From: Belnapia arida
GTDB taxonomy: Bacteria > Pseudomonadota > Alphaproteobacteria > Acetobacterales > Acetobacteraceae
Direction: 5' to 3'
DNA length: 64,000 bases
NCBI RefSeq assembly: GCF_016773205.1
Contig: NZ_JAETWB010000006.1
Coordinates: 186,001-250,000, forward strand
A model generated the notes under the pieces. That model was not told the DNA's origin. It made no database searches and was given only the letters and a program-made list of their open reading frames with translations. The position numbers and the translations under genes are program-made. Positions within the stretch are counted from its first letter, which is position 1. Each line of letters starts with the position of its first letter. Shown here in pieces: positions 61,680 to 64,000 of this stretch.

Positions 61680-62930
61680 ATGAGCAGCAACGCCCCGCGC
61701 CATATCCGCCTCACCTCCCACCCGGAGCCGCAGGCGCATCGCTGGCCGCTGCGCTGGGCCGCGCCGACGCCGGAGGAGCGCGGGCCGGTCATCGGCTCCG
61801 TGACGCGGCCATCGGACCGCAACGTGATCGGCACCCATGGCGGCTCCTACTCGCTCTACCGGGCACTCGCGGTCTCGGCCGGCGCGCTCTCGCCCCTGCA
61901 GCGCCCGGACCTTGCCAATACCCACCCGGTGACGGAGATCGGCCCCCATCCGCAATGGACCGGGCCGGGGCGCATCGTCTCGCTCGACCCCTGGGGGCAT
62001 GTCGCGGGCCAGGTGTTCGGCCAGGCGATCGGCGAGGGCATCGACATCCGCCCGACCATCGCCATCACCCGCGCCCGGCTGAACATGGCGGAGCTGAACG
62101 CACTGATCGGCACGGGCGAGCTGGCGCCGGACGGCCAGGTGCTGCACGCCAATGGCGATGTCTCCGTCACCAAGGCGGCGATCGACCCGGTCTGGTGGCT
62201 GCCGGGCATCGCCGAGCGCTTCGGCGTCGCCGACCACGACCTCCGCCGCACCCTCTTCGAACAGACCGGGGGCATGTATCCGGAGCTGGTCACCCGGCCC
62301 GACCTCTCGGTCTTCCTCCCCCCCATCGGCGGCATCACCGCCTATATCTTCGGCGACCCGCGGGCGCTGGCCGACCGCCACACCCGCCTTGCCTGCCGGG
62401 TGCATGACGAGTGCAACGGCTCCGACGTCTTCGGCTCCGACATCTGCACCTGCCGGCCCTATCTCATCCAGGGCATCGAGGAAGGCGTGCGGGCGGCGCA
62501 GCGGGGCGGCGTCGGCCTCGTCGTCTACAACAGGAAGGAAGGCCGCGCGCTCGGCGAGGTGACGAAGTTCCTCGTCTACAATGCCCGCAAGCGCCAGGAG
62601 GGCGGCGACCAGGCGGCGACCTATTTCGAGCGGACGGAATGCGTCGCGGGCGTCCAGGATGCGCGCTTCCAGCAACTCATGCCCGACGTGCTGCACTGGC
62701 TCGGCGTGACGCGCATCCACCGCCTCGTCTCCATGTCCAACATGAAATACGAGGCGATGGTCGAGCAGGGCATCGAGGTGCTGGAGCGCATCCCCATCCC
62801 GCCCGACCGCATCCCGCCCGACGCCGCCGTCGAGATGGAAGCGAAGAAGGCCGCCGGCTACTTCGCCCCCGATGCGCCGAGCCCCGCCGACCTCGCCCGC
62901 ACCGTCGGCCGGCCGCTGGAGAGCATGTGA
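61680..62930 (+). CDS. GTP cyclohydrolase II-like protein, URC1 type (uracil catabolism)
   Basis: 416 aa. The zinc site of GTP cyclohydrolase II is visible as CRVHDECNGSDVFGSDICTCRPYL (three Cys), and the catalytic segment GVGLVVYNRKEGRALGE follows. The long N-terminal extension (about 190 residues) and the fused-in-operon DUF1688 partner identify it as URC1, known from yeast (Saccharomyces kluyveri) and bacterial uracil degradation, not riboflavin synthesis. Start ATG 61680. Its stop overlaps the GTG of the URC4 gene (GTGA), so the two are co-translated. Confidence 0.87.
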   Translation: MSSNAPRHIRLTSHPEPQAHRWPLRWAAPTPEERGPVIGSVTRPSDRNVIGTHGGSYSLYRALAVSAGALSPLQRPDLANTHPVTEIGPHPQWTGPGRIVSLDPWGHVAGQVFGQAIGEGIDIRPTIAITRARLNMAELNALIGTGELAPDGQVLHANGDVSVTKAAIDPVWWLPGIAERFGVADHDLRRTLFEQTGGMYPELVTRPDLSVFLPPIGGITAYIFGDPRALADRHTRLACRVHDECNGSDVFGSDICTCRPYLIQGIEEGVRAAQRGGVGLVVYNRKEGRALGEVTKFLVYNARKRQEGGDQAATYFERTECVAGVQDARFQQLMPDVLHWLGVTRIHRLVSMSNMKYEAMVEQGIEVLERIPIPPDRIPPDAAVEMEAKKAAGYFAPDAPSPADLARTVGRPLESM

Positions 62931-64000
62931 GCGCGTCCAATCGGCCGAGCATCCCGTCCGACTTGCTGACGCCGGAGGCGGTGCGGGAACGCTGCGGGGC
63001 ACTCTTCGCGCTCGCCGAGGCGGGGCAACTGGAAGGCTGGCAGCTTGATCTGGGTCGCCTGCCCGCCGCGGCCGACCTCGTCGCGCAGGTGGTGCGGCAG
63101 AACTATCCGAGCCTCGCCGTCCCCTTCCATGCCCGCTGGCGGCATTTCAGCGTGGGCGGCGTCGATCGCTGGGCCGCCCTCCCCGCCCGCGATCCGCGCA
63201 TGGCCTTCGACCTCGCCATCACCTCCGTCCTGCTCGATGCCGGGGCGGGCATGGAATGGCGCTACCGAGAGGCGGAGACGGGCCGGGTCTTCGCCCGGTC
63301 CGAGGGGCTGGCCGTCGCCAGCTTCCGCATGTTCATCGGCGGCGCCTTCGCCACGGATGGGCGCAGCGCCCGGGCCGATGCCGCCCGGCTCGCCACCATC
63401 ACCGCCGCCGACCTCGCCGCCGGCTTCCAGGTGGGTGCCGACAATCTCCTTGTCGGCCTCGAAGGACGCGCCGCTCTGCTCCGCCGCTTGGGCAAGGCCA
63501 TCCCCGGCCGGCCCGGCGCGCTCTTCGACCATCTGGCCGGGCAGGCGGAGGGCGGCGCCCTGCCGGCGCGCACGATCCTCATCGCCCTCCTGCACCAGCT
63601 CGGCCCCATCTGGCCGAACGGCCCCGACATCTGGCCGCACCCGGCCCTGCCGGACGGGCCGGTCCCCTTCCACAAGCTCTCGCAATGGCTCGCCTATTCG
63701 CTGATCGAGCCGCTGGAGGAGGCCGGCCTCCGCGTCACCGGGATCGACGCGCTGACCGGCCTGCCGGAATACCGCAATGGCGGCCTCTTCCTCGACATGG
63801 GCGTCATCCGCCTCACTGACCCGGCCGATGCCGCAGGCGAGCACGCGCCGGGCTCGCCGCTGATCGTCGGCTGGCGGGCGCTGACCGTCGCCCTGCTCGA
63901 CCGGATCGCGCCCCTGGTAAGAGAGCGCCTGGGCGTCACCGCGGAGGCCTTCCCCCTCGCCCGCGTGCTGGAAGGAGGCACCTGGTGGGCCGGCCGCCGC
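62927..64000 (+). CDS. URC4-type DUF1688 protein, 3' end missing
   Basis: At least 358 aa, open to the window edge. Recognisable DUF1688 segments: LLTPEAVRERCGALFALAEAGQL, FHARWRHFSVGGVDRWAAL, AFDLAITSVLLDAGAGMEWRY, SEGLAVASFRMFIGGAF and YRNGGLFLDMGVIRL. URC4 is essential for the URC pathway of uracil catabolism, but its reaction is not settled. GTG 62927 overlaps the URC1 stop. Because no stop lies in the window it is easily missed by gene finders. The remaining C-terminal part is outside. Confidence 0.87.
   Translation, partial: MSASNRPSIPSDLLTPEAVRERCGALFALAEAGQLEGWQLDLGRLPAAADLVAQVVRQNYPSLAVPFHARWRHFSVGGVDRWAALPARDPRMAFDLAITSVLLDAGAGMEWRYREAETGRVFARSEGLAVASFRMFIGGAFATDGRSARADAARLATITAADLAAGFQVGADNLLVGLEGRAALLRRLGKAIPGRPGALFDHLAGQAEGGALPARTILIALLHQLGPIWPNGPDIWPHPALPDGPVPFHKLSQWLAYSLIEPLEEAGLRVTGIDALTGLPEYRNGGLFLDMGVIRLTDPADAAGEHAPGSPLIVGWRALTVALLDRIAPLVRERLGVTAEAFPLARVLEGGTWWAGRR

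Noticed and set aside
1-64000. tRNA, rRNA or CRISPR arrays
   Set aside because: No cloverleaf-like segments, rRNA stretches or regularly spaced direct repeats were found in the gaps I read.

Overview
The window is high-GC DNA, roughly 70% by eye, from a Gram-negative alphaproteobacterium. The family is probably Acetobacteraceae (Roseomonas-like). The supporting clues are a complex I NDUFA12-type subunit, an MlaD lipid-transport protein, a DUF2155 protein, heptose synthesis for LPS, several solitary periplasmic solute-binding proteins of the Bug, TRAP and peptide types, and a form-II CoxL homologue. The family assignment is inference from gene content. I see no rRNA, tRNA, CRISPR array or intact insertion sequence. 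Genes are tightly packed, and many adjacent pairs overlap by four bases in a stop/start of the GTGA, ATGA, TTGA or possibly CTGA type.

Layout. 1-6.9 kb: end of an EamA exporter, a DppB/DppC-type permease pair with an HpcH/HpaI aldolase, and a divergent operon of amidinohydrolase, D-lactate dehydrogenase-type flavoprotein and MFS transporter. 7.4-13.0 kb: RND efflux adaptor and pump coupled to a UDP-glycosyltransferase-like gene. 13.1-19.3 kb: orphan CoxL form II, inorganic pyrophosphatase, GalB-type hydratase, DUF445 membrane protein, LLM flavoprotein. 19.3-26.1 kb: small membrane proteins, an NfeD/SPFH pair, a nuclease-helicase fusion coupled to an EamA transporter, a peptide-type binding protein. 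26.1-32.9 kb: acyltransferase, keto-deoxy-sugar dehydratase, RidA, a ribonucleotide-reductase-derived pseudoenzyme, then NDUFA12, MlaD, a small ORF, DUF2155 and a metallo-hydrolase.

33-34.6 kb is a lower-GC islet carrying an ATP-grasp (TupA-like) gene. 34.6-43.0 kb: ureide and purine catabolism (amidohydrolase, 5-hydroxyisourate hydrolase), ankyrin protein, WrbA, chemoreceptor, a stand-alone EF-G with a good terminator, and HldE. 43.1-47.1 kb: MaoC/SDR pair, exported protein, EEP hydrolase and PPK2.

47.1-54.6 kb is an envelope-glycan locus: a Wzx-like flippase, DprE2-like and DprE1-like epimerase subunits, a HAD-UbiA fusion, and two divergent GT2 glycosyltransferases. It resembles the actinobacterial decaprenyl-phosphoryl-arabinose pathway and is the most interesting part of the window. 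54.6-64.0 kb: Bug and TRAP binding proteins, epoxide hydrolase, quinone oxidoreductase, 2-keto-4-pentenoate hydratase, GMC oxidoreductase, and a coupled URC1 (GTP cyclohydrolase II-like)/URC4 (DUF1688) pair for pyrimidine breakdown that runs off the right edge.
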